Shown here one piece after another: positions 1-9,091 of a stretch of DNA of 64,000 bases. Under the pieces are notes generated by a model. It had not been told where the DNA came from. It saw only the letters and a program-made list of their open reading frames with translations, and made no database searches. The DNA lies in the NCBI RefSeq assembly GCF_037948395.1, contig NZ_CP149940.1, positions 1,674,001 through 1,738,000 on the forward strand. Direction: 5' to 3'. Position numbers and translations under genes: made by a program. This DNA comes from Serratia nevei (GTDB taxonomy: Bacteria > Pseudomonadota > Gammaproteobacteria > Enterobacterales > Enterobacteriaceae). The number at the start of each line of letters is the position of its first letter. Position 1 is the stretch's first letter.

Positions 1-52
1 CGAATGTTGCTCAAATGTTTCAATTCATCGCAGATAAAGACAAGGAAACGCC

Positions 53-985
53 ATGCTGAACCAACCCCAAAGCGGTAACGACATGCCGCGCTTTGCCGGT
101 ATTCCCACCATGATGCGCCTGCCCGCGGCCGACCAGGCGCACGGTCTGGATGCCGCCTTTGTCGGCATTCCGCTGGATATCGGCACCTCCAACCGCAGCG
201 GCACCCGCTATGGCCCGCGCCAGATCCGCCAGGAGTCGGTGATGATCCGCCCTTACAACATGGGCACCGGCTCCGCCCCGTTCGAACGGCTGCAGGTGGC
301 CGATCTGGGGGATGTCGCCATCAACCCTTACAGCCTGGCGGACAGCGTGCAGCGCATCGAGGCGGCTTACCACGAGATCCTGGCGCACGGCTGCATGCCG
401 TTGACGCTCGGCGGCGACCACACGCTGACGCTGCCGGTGCTGCGCGCCGTCGCCCGTCGGCATGGCCCGGTCGGGCTGATCCACGTTGATGCGCATTCCG
501 ACACCAATGAGGAGATGTTCGGCGAACAGCTGGCGCACGGCACCACCTTCCGCCGCGCGTTCGAGGAGGGGCTGCTGGCGCCGGAAAAGGTGGTGCAGAT
601 TGGCCTGCGCGGCAGCGGCTATGCGGCGGACGACTTCGACTGGTCACGGCGCCAGGGCTTCCGCGTGGTGCCGGCCGAGGCCTGCTGGCACCGGTCGCTG
701 ACGCCGCTGATGGCGGAGATCCGCGAACAGATGGGCGATGCGCCGGTTTACCTCAGCTTCGATATCGACGGACTGGATCCGGCCTTCGCACCGGGCACCG
801 GCACGCCGGAAGTCGGCGGGCTGTCGGTCTGGCAGGGGCTGGAGATCGTGCGCGGCTGCCACGGGCTGAACCTGGTGGGCGGCGACGTGGTGGAGGTGTC
901 GCCACCTTACGATCGCTCCGGCAACACGGCGCTGCTGGCCGCCAACCTGCTGTTTGAAATGTTGTGCGTGCTGCCGGCCCGCTGA
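53..985 (+). CDS. Ureohydrolase (agmatinase / guanidinobutyrase-like)
   Basis: A 310-residue member of the arginase/agmatinase family, which hydrolyses a guanidino group to urea and an amine with a dinuclear Mn centre. The metal ligands are all visible: H123 in GGDHT, D146, H148 and D150 in DAHSD, and D237 and D239 in FDIDGLDP. Length is normal for the family. The ATG has AAGGAA upstream. It heads an operon with two transporters and a nitrilase-type amidase rather than sitting beside speA, so biosynthetic SpeB is less likely than a catabolic enzyme for agmatine, guanidinobutyrate or a related compound. The family call is secure; the substrate cannot be read from the sequence. Confidence 0.88.
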   Translation: MLNQPQSGNDMPRFAGIPTMMRLPAADQAHGLDAAFVGIPLDIGTSNRSGTRYGPRQIRQESVMIRPYNMGTGSAPFERLQVADLGDVAINPYSLADSVQRIEAAYHEILAHGCMPLTLGGDHTLTLPVLRAVARRHGPVGLIHVDAHSDTNEEMFGEQLAHGTTFRRAFEEGLLAPEKVVQIGLRGSGYAADDFDWSRRQGFRVVPAEACWHRSLTPLMAEIREQMGDAPVYLSFDIDGLDPAFAPGTGTPEVGGLSVWQGLEIVRGCHGLNLVGGDVVEVSPPYDRSGNTALLAANLLFEMLCVLPAR

Positions 986-1062
986 GGCCGGTGCGCTGAC
1001 CCTACCGGCGGAGCGGTTGCGTCGGGGCCCCTGATAACAATAACAACGGAGTGGAGGTACCC

Positions 1063-2448
1063 ATGAATCTCGATCTGCTGGTCGTGGTGTTTTACTTTCT
1101 GGTGATAGGCGCGGTGGGGTGGATGGGCATTCGCCGCGCCAATTCCAAAGAGGCGTATCTGGTCGCCGGGCGCAATCTGGGGCCGGGGCTGTATTTGGGC
1201 ACGCTGTCGGCGGTGGTGCTCGGCGGCGCGTCGACCATCGGCAGCGTCAAACTCGGCTACACCTACGGCATCTCCGGCGTCTGGCTGTGCGGCGCGCTCG
1301 GGCTGGGCATCGTGGTGCTGAGCCTGGTGCTGGCCAAGCCGCTGCTCAAGCTGAAGCTGTATACCGTCAGCCAGGTGTTGTCGCGGCGCTATCACCCGGC
1401 GGCGCGGGTCACCAGCGGCGCGATCATGCTGGCGTATGACCTGATGGTGGCGGTGACCTCGATCATCGCCATCGGCAGCGTGATGCAGGTGATGTTCGGC
1501 CTGTCGTTCAGCGCGTCTATCCTGCTCGGCGGCGGGCTGGTGGTGCTGTATTCGACGCTGGGGGGCATGTGGTCGCTGACGCTGACCGATATCATTCAGT
1601 TCATCATCATGACCGTCGGCATGATGCTGGTGCTGATGCCGATGAGCATCGTCAAGGCCGGCGGCTGGGAAGCCTTCACCAGCCTGCTGCCCGCCGGTTA
1701 CTACCAACTGTCGTCGATCGGGTTGGACACCATTCTGGTGTTCTTCCTGATCTACTTCTTCGGCATTCTGATCGGCCAGGACATTTGGCAGCGGGTGTTT
1801 ACCGCCCGCAGCGCCAACGTGGCGCGCTTCGCCGGGCTGGGGGCGGGCGTCTATTGCGTGCTGTACGGCGTGACCGGCGCGCTGATCGGCATGGCCGGCA
1901 AGATCGTACTGCCGTCGCTCAGCAACACCGACGGCGCCTTTGCCGCCATCGCGCAGGCGGTGTTGCCGGTCGGCGTCAGCGGGCTGGTGGCCGCCGCGGC
2001 GTTGGCAGCGCTGATGTCCACCGCCAGCGCCTGCCTGCTGGCCTCTTCCACCATCGCGCTGGAGGACGTATTGCCGGCCATCCGGCGCAAACCTTCCGGC
2101 GGGTTGGCCGCCGGGCGCTTCACCACGCTTCTCATGGGCGTGGTCATGCTGGGGCTGGCGTTTGTGGTACGCGACGTGCTGGCGGCGCTGACGCTGGCTT
2201 ACAACCTGTTGGTGGGCGGCATGCTGATCCCGCTGGTGGGGGCGATCTTCTGGCCGCGCGCCACCAGCGCCGGCGCCATTGCCAGCATGCTGACCGGCAG
2301 CCTGTGCGTGGTGGGGCTGATGGCCTGGCACGGCATCGACGCCAACAGCCCAATCTACGGCGGCCTGCTGGGCGGCGGCATCGCCTTCGTGTTGGGCAGC
2401 CTGTTGAGCCGCCCGGCAGCGCAGCTGCAGCCGCAAACCGAGCGTTGA
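1063..2448 (+). CDS. Sodium:solute symporter family (SSS) permease
   Basis: A highly hydrophobic protein of 461 residues with about 12-13 predicted membrane segments and the look of the sodium:solute symporter family, including an early segment with GGASTIGSVKLGYTYG and a Q-D-x-W-Q-R stretch in the middle. The ATG at 1063 is preferred over an in-frame GTG at 1051 because GGAGG ends 5 bases before it. It lies 77 bases after the ureohydrolase and 10 bases before the NCS1 permease. It probably imports the guanidino or ureido substrate of this operon, or exports or imports its product; specificity is not evident. Confidence 0.85.
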   Translation: MNLDLLVVVFYFLVIGAVGWMGIRRANSKEAYLVAGRNLGPGLYLGTLSAVVLGGASTIGSVKLGYTYGISGVWLCGALGLGIVVLSLVLAKPLLKLKLYTVSQVLSRRYHPAARVTSGAIMLAYDLMVAVTSIIAIGSVMQVMFGLSFSASILLGGGLVVLYSTLGGMWSLTLTDIIQFIIMTVGMMLVLMPMSIVKAGGWEAFTSLLPAGYYQLSSIGLDTILVFFLIYFFGILIGQDIWQRVFTARSANVARFAGLGAGVYCVLYGVTGALIGMAGKIVLPSLSNTDGAFAAIAQAVLPVGVSGLVAAAALAALMSTASACLLASSTIALEDVLPAIRRKPSGGLAAGRFTTLLMGVVMLGLAFVVRDVLAALTLAYNLLVGGMLIPLVGAIFWPRATSAGAIASMLTGSLCVVGLMAWHGIDANSPIYGGLLGGGIAFVLGSLLSRPAAQLQPQTER

Positions 2449-2479
2449 GACGAGGCTAATGATCGCGACGAGGTGGAAC

Positions 2480-3907
2480 ATGAACAATCGCAATGTGGCG
2501 TCACGCCCAAAAATTGAAGTGCGCTCGATAGACTATGTGCCCCGTCACGAGCGGCATGGCAAGGTTTGGCATCAGGCGCCGTTTTGGTTTACCGGTAATT
2601 TCGTTTTGACGACGATGGTGGTCGGTTTCACCGGCCCTGCGTTGGGGTTGGGCGCGCTTTATTCGATGCTGGCCATTGCCGCCGGCGTAGGGTTCGGCAC
2701 GTTCTTCATGGCGTGTCATGCCAATCAGGGGCCGCGCATGGGGCTGCCGCAGATGATCCAGTCGCGGGCCCAATTCGGCCTGCGTGGCGCCATCGTTCCC
2801 TTTGCCGCCGTGGTGTTTGTTTACATCGGCTTCAACGTGTTCAACGTTATTCTCGCGACCGATGCGATCAACACGGTGTTGCCGGGCCACCGTCTGCCCT
2901 GGTATGCGTTGCTGATCGCGGTGGCCGTGCTGTTGGCGATCGTCGGCCACGATATGCTGCATGCGGTGCAGCGCTGGCTGACCTATGTGATGATGGCGGT
3001 GTTCGGCGTGCTGACGATCGGCGCCGTGTTGTCGCTGCGGATGGATGCCGCCGTCGGCGCCGGGCATTTCTCGTGGGCGGCCTTTTTGATTCAGCTGTCG
3101 GCCGCCGCCGGCTACCAGATCAGCTACGCGGTGTACGTTTCCGACTATTCGCGCTATCTGCCGCAGGAAACGCCGTCTACCAACGTGATCTTTTGGACTT
3201 ATCTGGGGGCGGCCGGATCGGCGCTTTGGCTGATGTCGCTGGGCGCATTTCTGGCCTCAGCCCTACCGGCCCCCGATGCGATCGGCGGCGTACAGGCGGT
3301 GGGTAATGCCGTTTACCCGGGATTTGGCACGCTGGCCGTGCTGATCGCCGTGCCCTCGCTGGTCGGCATCATGGCGGTCAATTGTTATGGCGCGATGCTG
3401 ACCAGCCTCAGCGCGATTGACGCGTTCCGTAAAGTGACGCCGACGTTGAGATTACGCATGATCGGCATTGGCGTCGTCGCCCTGACGGTGTTTGCGGTGG
3501 CGTTGGCTATCCCGGCGAGCTATCTCGCCAGCTTCAATACCTTCGTGCTGCTGATGCTGTATTTCCTGGTGCCCTGGACGGCGGTGAATCTGATGGACTT
3601 TTACGTGGTGCGCGGCGGGCATTACGCGATCGGTGAAATCTTCAACCCGGCGGGGATCTACGGCCGCTGGGGGCGCTCCGGCCTGACGGCCTACGCGATC
3701 GGCCTGCTGGCGATGGTGCCGTTCATGACGTTGGGCTTTTACACCGGCCCCTTTGCTGTTTTACTGGGCGGTGCGGATATCGCTTTTCTGGTCGGCCTGC
3801 TGGTGGCCGGGAGCGTTTATGTCGTGATGTGCCGGAAGCTCGATCTTGAAGCCGAACGGCGGGTGGCGTTGTGCTGCGAGGGTTTATTGGAAGGAGAACG
3901 GGAGTGA
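2480..3907 (+). CDS. NCS1-family cytosine/purine/allantoin-type permease
   Basis: A 475-residue membrane protein with about 12 hydrophobic segments, resembling nucleobase-cation-symport-1 transporters: a short polar N terminus, then W-H-Q-A-P-F-W-F-T-G-N-F leading into segment 1. Two starts are possible. ATG 2480 has AGGTGG just upstream and fits the usual N terminus; ATG 2459 would add seven residues. The stop overlaps the GTG of the next gene (GTGA), so the two are translationally coupled. Together with the SSS permease it gives this small operon two unrelated uptake systems, suggesting substrates with both amine/guanidine and cyclic ureide character. Substrate unknown. Confidence 0.82.
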   Translation: MNNRNVASRPKIEVRSIDYVPRHERHGKVWHQAPFWFTGNFVLTTMVVGFTGPALGLGALYSMLAIAAGVGFGTFFMACHANQGPRMGLPQMIQSRAQFGLRGAIVPFAAVVFVYIGFNVFNVILATDAINTVLPGHRLPWYALLIAVAVLLAIVGHDMLHAVQRWLTYVMMAVFGVLTIGAVLSLRMDAAVGAGHFSWAAFLIQLSAAAGYQISYAVYVSDYSRYLPQETPSTNVIFWTYLGAAGSALWLMSLGAFLASALPAPDAIGGVQAVGNAVYPGFGTLAVLIAVPSLVGIMAVNCYGAMLTSLSAIDAFRKVTPTLRLRMIGIGVVALTVFAVALAIPASYLASFNTFVLLMLYFLVPWTAVNLMDFYVVRGGHYAIGEIFNPAGIYGRWGRSGLTAYAIGLLAMVPFMTLGFYTGPFAVLLGGADIAFLVGLLVAGSVYVVMCRKLDLEAERRVALCCEGLLEGERE

Positions 3908-4716
3908 AGGAAAAAATCAGCGTCGCATGCTGCCAGTTAGCGTTGCGGGTCGGGGAAGCGGAACACAATCGGGCGCTGTCCGCCCAGGCGATCCGCCGGG
4001 CGGCGCAGTGCGGCGCCAACGTCATCGTGCTGCCGGAGCTGGTGAACAGCGGCTACGTGCTGCGCGATAAGGCGGAGGCGCGCGCGTTGGCCGAGGCCGA
4101 AGACGGGCCGAGCCTCAGCCTGTGGGGAGCCCTGGCGCGCGAGTTGGATGTGGCGATCGTCGCCGGTTTCTGCGAGCGCCTGCCCGATGGCGAGGTGGCC
4201 AACAGTGCGGCATTGATCGATGCGCAGGGGGTGAGGGCGATTTATCGCAAAGCGCACCTGTGGCACGAAGAGAGCACCATTTTTACCGCCGGCGATCGGC
4301 CACCGCCGGTCATCGAGACCCGCTTTGGCCGGTTGGCGGTGATGATCTGCTACGATCTCGAATTCCCGGAGTGGGTGCGGCTGCCGGCGCTGGCCGGCGC
4401 TCAGTTGCTGTGCGCGCCGGTCAACTGGCCGCTGGCGCCGCGCCCGCAGGGCGAACGGCCGGCGGAGATGGTGAAGGCGCAGGCCAACGCCGCCGTCAAT
4501 CGGCTGTTCATCGCGGTGTGCGATCGTTGCGAAACGGAGCGCGGCGTCGCGTGGATCGGCGGCTCGGCGATCGTCGACGCCGACGGTTACCCGTTGACGC
4601 AGAGCCTGGCGGGCGAAGGCATGGTGCTGGCATCGATGGATATCGGCGCGGCCGATGACAAGCGCATCGGCCGCCACAATCACGTGCATCGCGATCGGCG
4701 GCCGCTGCTGTATTGA
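3904..4716 (+). CDS. Carbon-nitrogen hydrolase (nitrilase superfamily amidase)
   Basis: A 270-residue nitrilase-superfamily protein with the full Glu-Lys-Cys triad: E45 in VLPEL, K116 in YRKAHLW and C149 in MICYDLEFPEW. Members cleave amides, nitriles or N-carbamoyl groups. The GTG at 3904 is chosen because AAGGAG lies 7 bases upstream and the GTG overlaps the preceding stop; an earlier in-frame GTG (3871) would run deep into the permease gene. Its coupling to the permease and ureohydrolase suggests it releases ammonia from an N-carbamoyl or omega-amide intermediate, as N-carbamoylputrescine amidase or omega-amidase would. The precise reaction is not determinable here. Confidence 0.85.
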   Translation: MKEKISVACCQLALRVGEAEHNRALSAQAIRRAAQCGANVIVLPELVNSGYVLRDKAEARALAEAEDGPSLSLWGALARELDVAIVAGFCERLPDGEVANSAALIDAQGVRAIYRKAHLWHEESTIFTAGDRPPPVIETRFGRLAVMICYDLEFPEWVRLPALAGAQLLCAPVNWPLAPRPQGERPAEMVKAQANAAVNRLFIAVCDRCETERGVAWIGGSAIVDADGYPLTQSLAGEGMVLASMDIGAADDKRIGRHNHVHRDRRPLLY

Positions 4717-4752
4717 AGCGGCGGGGCGGGCTGCCCCGCAGAGGATTTTTGC

Positions 4753-4774
4753 CGGCGGCAACAGCCGCCGTTTT
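4753..4774 (+). terminator. Rho-independent terminator of the ureohydrolase operon
   Basis: CGGCGGC and GCCGCCG form a perfect 7-bp stem around the loop AACA, followed directly by TTTT. It lies between the convergent amidase and corA-like genes. A second GC-rich hairpin (4721-4739) sits just before it, without an adjacent T-run. Confidence 0.6.
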
Positions 4775-4779
4775 GGCGT

Positions 4780-5775
4780 TTACAGCCAGCCCGATTTCTT
4801 CAGCTTCTGATACAGGAAAATGCAGCCGACGGCGGTCACCCCCAGCGTGGCGTGGTAGGCCCACGGGAACTTCAGCTCCGGCATGTCGGCGAAGTTCATG
4901 CCGTACAGGCTGAAGACCACCGTCGGAATGGCCAAAATCGCCCCCCAGCCCGCCAGCCGTTTCACCACTTCGTTCTGCTTGACCGTCACCAGCGCCAGGT
5001 TGACGTGCATGGCGTTGGTCAGCATTTCACGCATGTCGTCGATATTGCTGACCACCTGATGTGCGTGATCCTGCACGTCGCGCACGTAGGCGCGCAGCTC
5101 TTTCGGGATCACCTCTTCGTGCAGGCGGATCAGCTGGTTGCAGATTTCATCCATCGGCAGTGCGGCGTTGCGCAGCGCCAGCAGATGGCGGCGCAGGGTA
5201 TAGACGTTCTCGATCGCCGCCTGATCGAACTCCGACTGGAACATGTTGGCTTCGATATTCTCGATGGTGCTCTCGAAGCGCGCCACCACGCTGCGGTAGT
5301 TGTCCACCACGAAGTCCAGCACCGAATAGAGGGCGAAGCCCGGCCCGCGGCACATCTGCTTGCGGTTCTCTTCCGCCTTGGCGCGGATCGGCGCGTAGCT
5401 GGGCGAGGCGCCGTGGCGCACCGTCACCAGAAAGTTTTTGCCGACGAAGAAGTGGGTTTCACCGTATTCGATTTCGTCGTGCTCGCCCCACTGCGCGGTT
5501 TTAACCACGATGAACAGCGAATCGCCGTAGGTCTCCAGCTTCGGCCGCTGGTGCGCGCACAGCGCGTCTTCGATCGCCAGATCGTGCAGGCCGAACTCCT
5601 CCTGCACCTTGCGCATAAACGCCGGTTCCGGCTGCCGGAGCCCCAGCCAGACGAAGGTGTCCGGCTGTTTGACCACCTCGCTGATATCGTCGATGGTCAC
5701 TTCGCCCAGCCGTTGGCCGGCTTTGTACGCCACACAGTTCACCACCATGCTTTTGCTGTCCATCCGTCCATCCAT
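4780..5775 (-). CDS. CorA-family divalent cation transporter
   Basis: A 331-residue protein with a long acidic, helical cytoplasmic N-terminal part and two C-terminal membrane helices. The CorA signature YGMNF is at the end of the first helix and is followed by the charged tail KLKKSGWL. CorA-type pentameric channels carry Mg2+, Co2+ or Ni2+; the related ZntB exports Zn2+, and sequence alone does not settle which applies. The ATG overlaps the stop of the upstream acetyltransferase gene (TAATG), giving translational coupling. Alternative in-frame ATGs lie 4 and 9 codons in. Confidence 0.85.
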   Translation of the reverse strand: MDGRMDSKSMVVNCVAYKAGQRLGEVTIDDISEVVKQPDTFVWLGLRQPEPAFMRKVQEEFGLHDLAIEDALCAHQRPKLETYGDSLFIVVKTAQWGEHDEIEYGETHFFVGKNFLVTVRHGASPSYAPIRAKAEENRKQMCRGPGFALYSVLDFVVDNYRSVVARFESTIENIEANMFQSEFDQAAIENVYTLRRHLLALRNAALPMDEICNQLIRLHEEVIPKELRAYVRDVQDHAHQVVSNIDDMREMLTNAMHVNLALVTVKQNEVVKRLAGWGAILAIPTVVFSLYGMNFADMPELKFPWAYHATLGVTAVGCIFLYQKLKKSGWL

Positions 5776-6194
5776 TAATCAGTCAGGGTTTTGGTGAGAA
5801 AATAACACTCATGTTCCACCGGATACTCTTTCAGCGTCATTTGCAGCTGATAGCCGAGTTTTTCGTAGAACGGCCGCGCCTGGAAGCTGAAGGTATCCAG
5901 GCGAGCGTAGCGGCAGCCGCGCGCCTGCGCCTCGCGTTCGGCGGCGCGCATCAACCGGCCGCCGAGGCCGCTGCCGCGTTGGGAGTCCGCCACCCACAGC
6001 CACTCGACGCTCAGCCAGTTGCCCCAGGTTTCGGCGGTCAGCCCGCCGATCACCGTGCCGGCCTCGTCGCGCGCATAGACGCTGAGCGGCTTGCGGTGAC
6101 GGGCGTCGATATGCGGCAGGTTGTAAGCGCGCAGGCCTTGCCTGATCGCATCGAGGGTGTGTTCGTCAATCGCGTCGGTAACGGTAATGTCCAT
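5775..6194 (-). CDS. GNAT-family N-acetyltransferase
   Basis: A 139-residue single-domain GNAT protein. The acetyl-CoA-binding motif is clear (Q-R-G-S-G-L-G-G-R-L within the stretch starting VADSQ), followed by the usual later segment with FYEKLGY. The start is set by a strong AGGAGG just upstream of ATG 6194; the open frame runs further upstream without a ribosome site. It is the first gene of a two-gene unit with the CorA-type transporter. The acceptor substrate is unknown. Confidence 0.85.
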   Translation of the reverse strand: MDITVTDAIDEHTLDAIRQGLRAYNLPHIDARHRKPLSVYARDEAGTVIGGLTAETWGNWLSVEWLWVADSQRGSGLGGRLMRAAEREAQARGCRYARLDTFSFQARPFYEKLGYQLQMTLKEYPVEHECYFLTKTLTD

Positions 6195-6325
6195 GATTCC
6201 TCCTGGGTGATGCGTTAACTTAAGCACACTGCGGCCAAAAGGCAACCTGTTGAAATGTAATGCAAACGACCGCGCCCGCTGAGTGGGCTACACTAAACGG
6301 GTCATTTCACCTCCAGGAGGATGCC

Positions 6326-7426
6326 ATGCCCCGATTGACTTTGCTGGCCGGTTTGCTGCTGTGCAGCGGCCTGCTGCACGCCGCGCCGACGGTCAGCCAA
6401 CTGCAAGACGGCCTGGAACACCCGTGGTCGCTGGCCTTTTTGCCGGCGGAACAAGGCCTGCTTATCACCGAGCGGCCCGGCCGGTTGCGGCTGTGGCAGC
6501 AGGGCAAAGGCCTGTCGCCGCCGATCGCCGGCGTGCCGCAGGTTTACGCCGAGGGGCAGGGCGGCCTGCTGGAGGTGTTGCCGGCCCCCGACTTCGCCGC
6601 CAGCCGCCGGGTGTACCTCAGCTTCGCCGAACCGGGCGAGGGCGGCAAAGCCGGCACGGCGGTCGGCTACGGCCGTTTGAGCGAAGACGGCGCGCGGCTG
6701 GAAAACTTCAAGGTGATCTTCCGCCAGCTGCCCAAGCTGTCGGTCGGCAATCACTTCGGCGGCAAGCTGGCGTTCGACCGGCAGGGCTACCTGTTTATCG
6801 CGCTGGGCGAAAACAACCAGCGGCCGACGGCGCAGGAGACCGACAAGCTGCAGGGCAAGCTGGTGCGGCTGACCGCCGAAGGCGCAGTGCCGCCGGACAA
6901 CCCCTGGGTCGGCCAGGCCGGCAAACGGCCGGAAGTTTGGTCCTACGGCCACCGGAATCCGCAAGGGCTGGCGCTGAACCCGTGGAGCGGCGCGATCTGG
7001 GAGCACGAGCACGGCCCGCGCGGCGGCGATGAGCTCAACCTCCCGCAGCCGGGTAAAAACTACGGCTGGCCGCTGGCCACCTACGGCATCAATTATTCCG
7101 GCCAGCCGATCCCGGAGGCCAGGGGGGAACGGGTGCCCGGCACCGAACAGCCACTGCACTATTGGCGGGTTTCGCCCGGCCTCAGCGGCATGGCGTTTTA
7201 TGACGGGCAGCGCTTCCCCGCCTGGCGGCACTCGCTGTTCATCGGCGCGCTGGCGCAAAAGGAACTGATTCGCCTGACGCTGGAAGGCGACAAGGTGGTG
7301 GCGGAAGAGCGGTTGCTGGGCGATCGCGGCGAGCGCATTCGCGAGGTACGCAGCGGGCCGGATGGCTACCTGTATCTGCTGACGGACGAGCAGGACGGCA
7401 AGCTGCTGAAAGTCGGGGCGTCGTAA
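6326..7426 (+). CDS. yliI: PQQ-dependent aldose sugar dehydrogenase, YliI type
   Basis: A 366-residue exported protein of the soluble glucose/sorbosone dehydrogenase beta-propeller family, close in length to E. coli YliI (Asd). A signal peptide of about 19 residues (MPRLTLLAGLLLCSGLLHA) precedes the mature region. Typical features are H-P-W-S-L-A-F near the start, N-H-F-G-G-K-L-A-F-D in the middle and Y-G-H-R-N-P-Q-G-L-A. ATG 6326 is chosen because AGGAGG lies just upstream and the signal peptide starts there. These enzymes oxidise aldoses in the periplasm with pyrroloquinoline quinone; no pqq genes are in this window. Confidence 0.88.
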   Translation: MPRLTLLAGLLLCSGLLHAAPTVSQLQDGLEHPWSLAFLPAEQGLLITERPGRLRLWQQGKGLSPPIAGVPQVYAEGQGGLLEVLPAPDFAASRRVYLSFAEPGEGGKAGTAVGYGRLSEDGARLENFKVIFRQLPKLSVGNHFGGKLAFDRQGYLFIALGENNQRPTAQETDKLQGKLVRLTAEGAVPPDNPWVGQAGKRPEVWSYGHRNPQGLALNPWSGAIWEHEHGPRGGDELNLPQPGKNYGWPLATYGINYSGQPIPEARGERVPGTEQPLHYWRVSPGLSGMAFYDGQRFPAWRHSLFIGALAQKELIRLTLEGDKVVAEERLLGDRGERIREVRSGPDGYLYLLTDEQDGKLLKVGAS

Positions 7427-7439
7427 CGCCCCGCAGCGA

Positions 7440-8060
7440 TCAGGTGAGTTCGCTCATCACGCCGCGCTGGTAGGCGGGGCGAGTGCGCAGCTGCTGATAC
7501 CAGCGCTCCATGTTCGGCCGCGAACGGCGGGCGATCGGCATCTCGAACCAGGCGTAGGCGAAGCTGCCGAGCGGAATATCGCCAAAGCCGAACGCGTCGC
7601 CGGAGAGGTAAGGCTGATGTGCCAGCGCCTGTTCAATGACGTCGAAGTGTTTTTCCAGCGTGGCGATCGCCGCTTCGATTTTCGCCATGTCGCGCAATTC
7701 CGGCGCGGTGCGGATCAGGCCCCAAAAGACGATGGTGAAGGCCGGGACGATGGTCGAGGTGGTCCAATCCATCCACTTCTCGGCGGCGGCGCGTGCCTGC
7801 AGATCTTGCGGATAGAACGTCGCGTCGCCGAATTTCGCCGCCAGGTAGCGCACGATGGTGTTGGATTCCCACAGCACGAAGTCATCGTCCTGCAGCAGCG
7901 GCACCAGGCCGTTCGGGTTCAGCGCGCGGTAACTTTCTTCGTTCACCTTGCCGAACGCGCCGCCGGCGTTGATGTGGGTATAGCTCAGCCCCAGTTCGGC
8001 GGCGCACCACAGCACCTTCCTGACGTTGTTCGAATTCTCACGACCCCAAATGGTCAGCAT
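7440..8060 (-). CDS. Glutathione S-transferase family protein
   Basis: A 206-residue cytosolic GST: a thioredoxin-like N-terminal domain (residues 1 to about 80, with LNPNGLVPLLQDD and the glutathione-binding W-E-S-N-T-I-V-R-Y-L) and an all-helical C-terminal domain. Length and motifs are normal. The cluster gives no clue to a specific electrophilic substrate. It is convergent with yliI, 13 bases apart, with a small hairpin (7414-7433) spanning the yliI stop. Confidence 0.88.
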   Translation of the reverse strand: MLTIWGRENSNNVRKVLWCAAELGLSYTHINAGGAFGKVNEESYRALNPNGLVPLLQDDDFVLWESNTIVRYLAAKFGDATFYPQDLQARAAAEKWMDWTTSTIVPAFTIVFWGLIRTAPELRDMAKIEAAIATLEKHFDVIEQALAHQPYLSGDAFGFGDIPLGSFAYAWFEMPIARRSRPNMERWYQQLRTRPAYQRGVMSELT

Positions 8061-8149
8061 GGGATAACTCCGTTAGCGGATTAAAGACCCTTAATACCTA
8101 CGCCACAACGCGCTTTTTGTCACACCGCAGGGCACTTTTTGCCTGCCGC

Positions 8150-8806
8150 TCAGCGCTCCCAGCGGCACACTTCCCAGCCGTGTTCCGCCGCCAGCGCGCT
8201 CAACTCGCTGTCGGGGTTGATCACCGTAGCGCTGTCGACGAATTGCAGCATCGCCTTATCGTTGAGGGAGTCGCTGTAGCCGTGGCTGTGTTCGAATTTC
8301 AGGTGCGGATGCTGCGCCAGCCAGTGTTGCAGGCGGATCACCTTACCCTGTTGGTAGGTCATGGTGCCGTAGGTGTTGCCGGTGAAGCGGCCGTCGCTGA
8401 TTTCCACGCCGATCGCCAGCGCATCGTCGGCGCCGAGCTGTTCGGCGATCGGCGCCACCAGGTGCTCGCCGGTGGCGGAGATCACCAGGATGCAGTCGCC
8501 GCGCTCGCGGTGCCACTGTAGGCGTTCACGGGCGGCGGGGTAGACGCGCGGCAGGATATCGCGGCGAATGTAGCGTTGCACCCAGCCGGCTACGGTTTGC
8601 ACGCTCAGGCCGGTCAGCGGCGCCAGCGTGGCCTGCATATAGTCCTCCATCGACAGCTTGCCCTGATAATAGAGCTGCATCAGCTGCTGCTCTTGCAGTT
8701 CCAGCTCCGCCGGCGCGAAGCCCTGGCCGACCAGCCAGCGGATCCACAGGCTGGCGCTGTCATCGTCAATCAGGGTTTCATCCAGGTCGAATAAGGCTAA
8801 ATCCAT
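8150..8806 (-). CDS. HAD-superfamily (subfamily IB) phosphatase
   Basis: A 218-residue haloacid-dehalogenase phosphatase of the SerB-like IB group. Motif I is FDLDETL (nucleophile D7, general acid/base D9), motif II is V-I-S-A-T-G-E, and the last motif is G-Y-S-D-S-L-N-D. ATG 8806 is chosen over a longer reading frame because GGAG precedes it and motif I must lie near the N terminus. Such enzymes dephosphorylate small metabolites such as phosphoserine or phosphoethanolamine-like compounds. Substrate unassigned. Confidence 0.85.
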   Translation of the reverse strand: MDLALFDLDETLIDDDSASLWIRWLVGQGFAPAELELQEQQLMQLYYQGKLSMEDYMQATLAPLTGLSVQTVAGWVQRYIRRDILPRVYPAARERLQWHRERGDCILVISATGEHLVAPIAEQLGADDALAIGVEISDGRFTGNTYGTMTYQQGKVIRLQHWLAQHPHLKFEHSHGYSDSLNDKAMLQFVDSATVINPDSELSALAAEHGWEVCRWER

Positions 8807-9091
8807 CAGTATTTCTCCGGCAGGCAGGGTATGAGGTCGTTTACAGGATAGCGGATAGCGCCCATCGCCAGCCAGCGGCGTCGGCGAAATTGCGCAGAGC
8901 ATAAGAAACATTGATGACGGTTTTGCGACAGTTTGTTGAACGTTTGCATAACTTAGAACGCAACAATATTGGCCGCCCCGGCGAGCGCGGTGATAACTAT
9001 GAGGCAAACGCAGCCACCCGCTGGAGAGAGACAATGTTGATTATTCGCCTGTACGGCAGCCCGATCGCGATCGGGGAAGAAGAGGAACCGC

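Noticed and set aside
907..2493. Long minus-strand open frame (528 codons) over the symporter gene
   Set aside because: Antisense shadow of a GC-rich gene; its product is a low-complexity mix of Q, H, A, R and G with no signal, domain or ribosome site.
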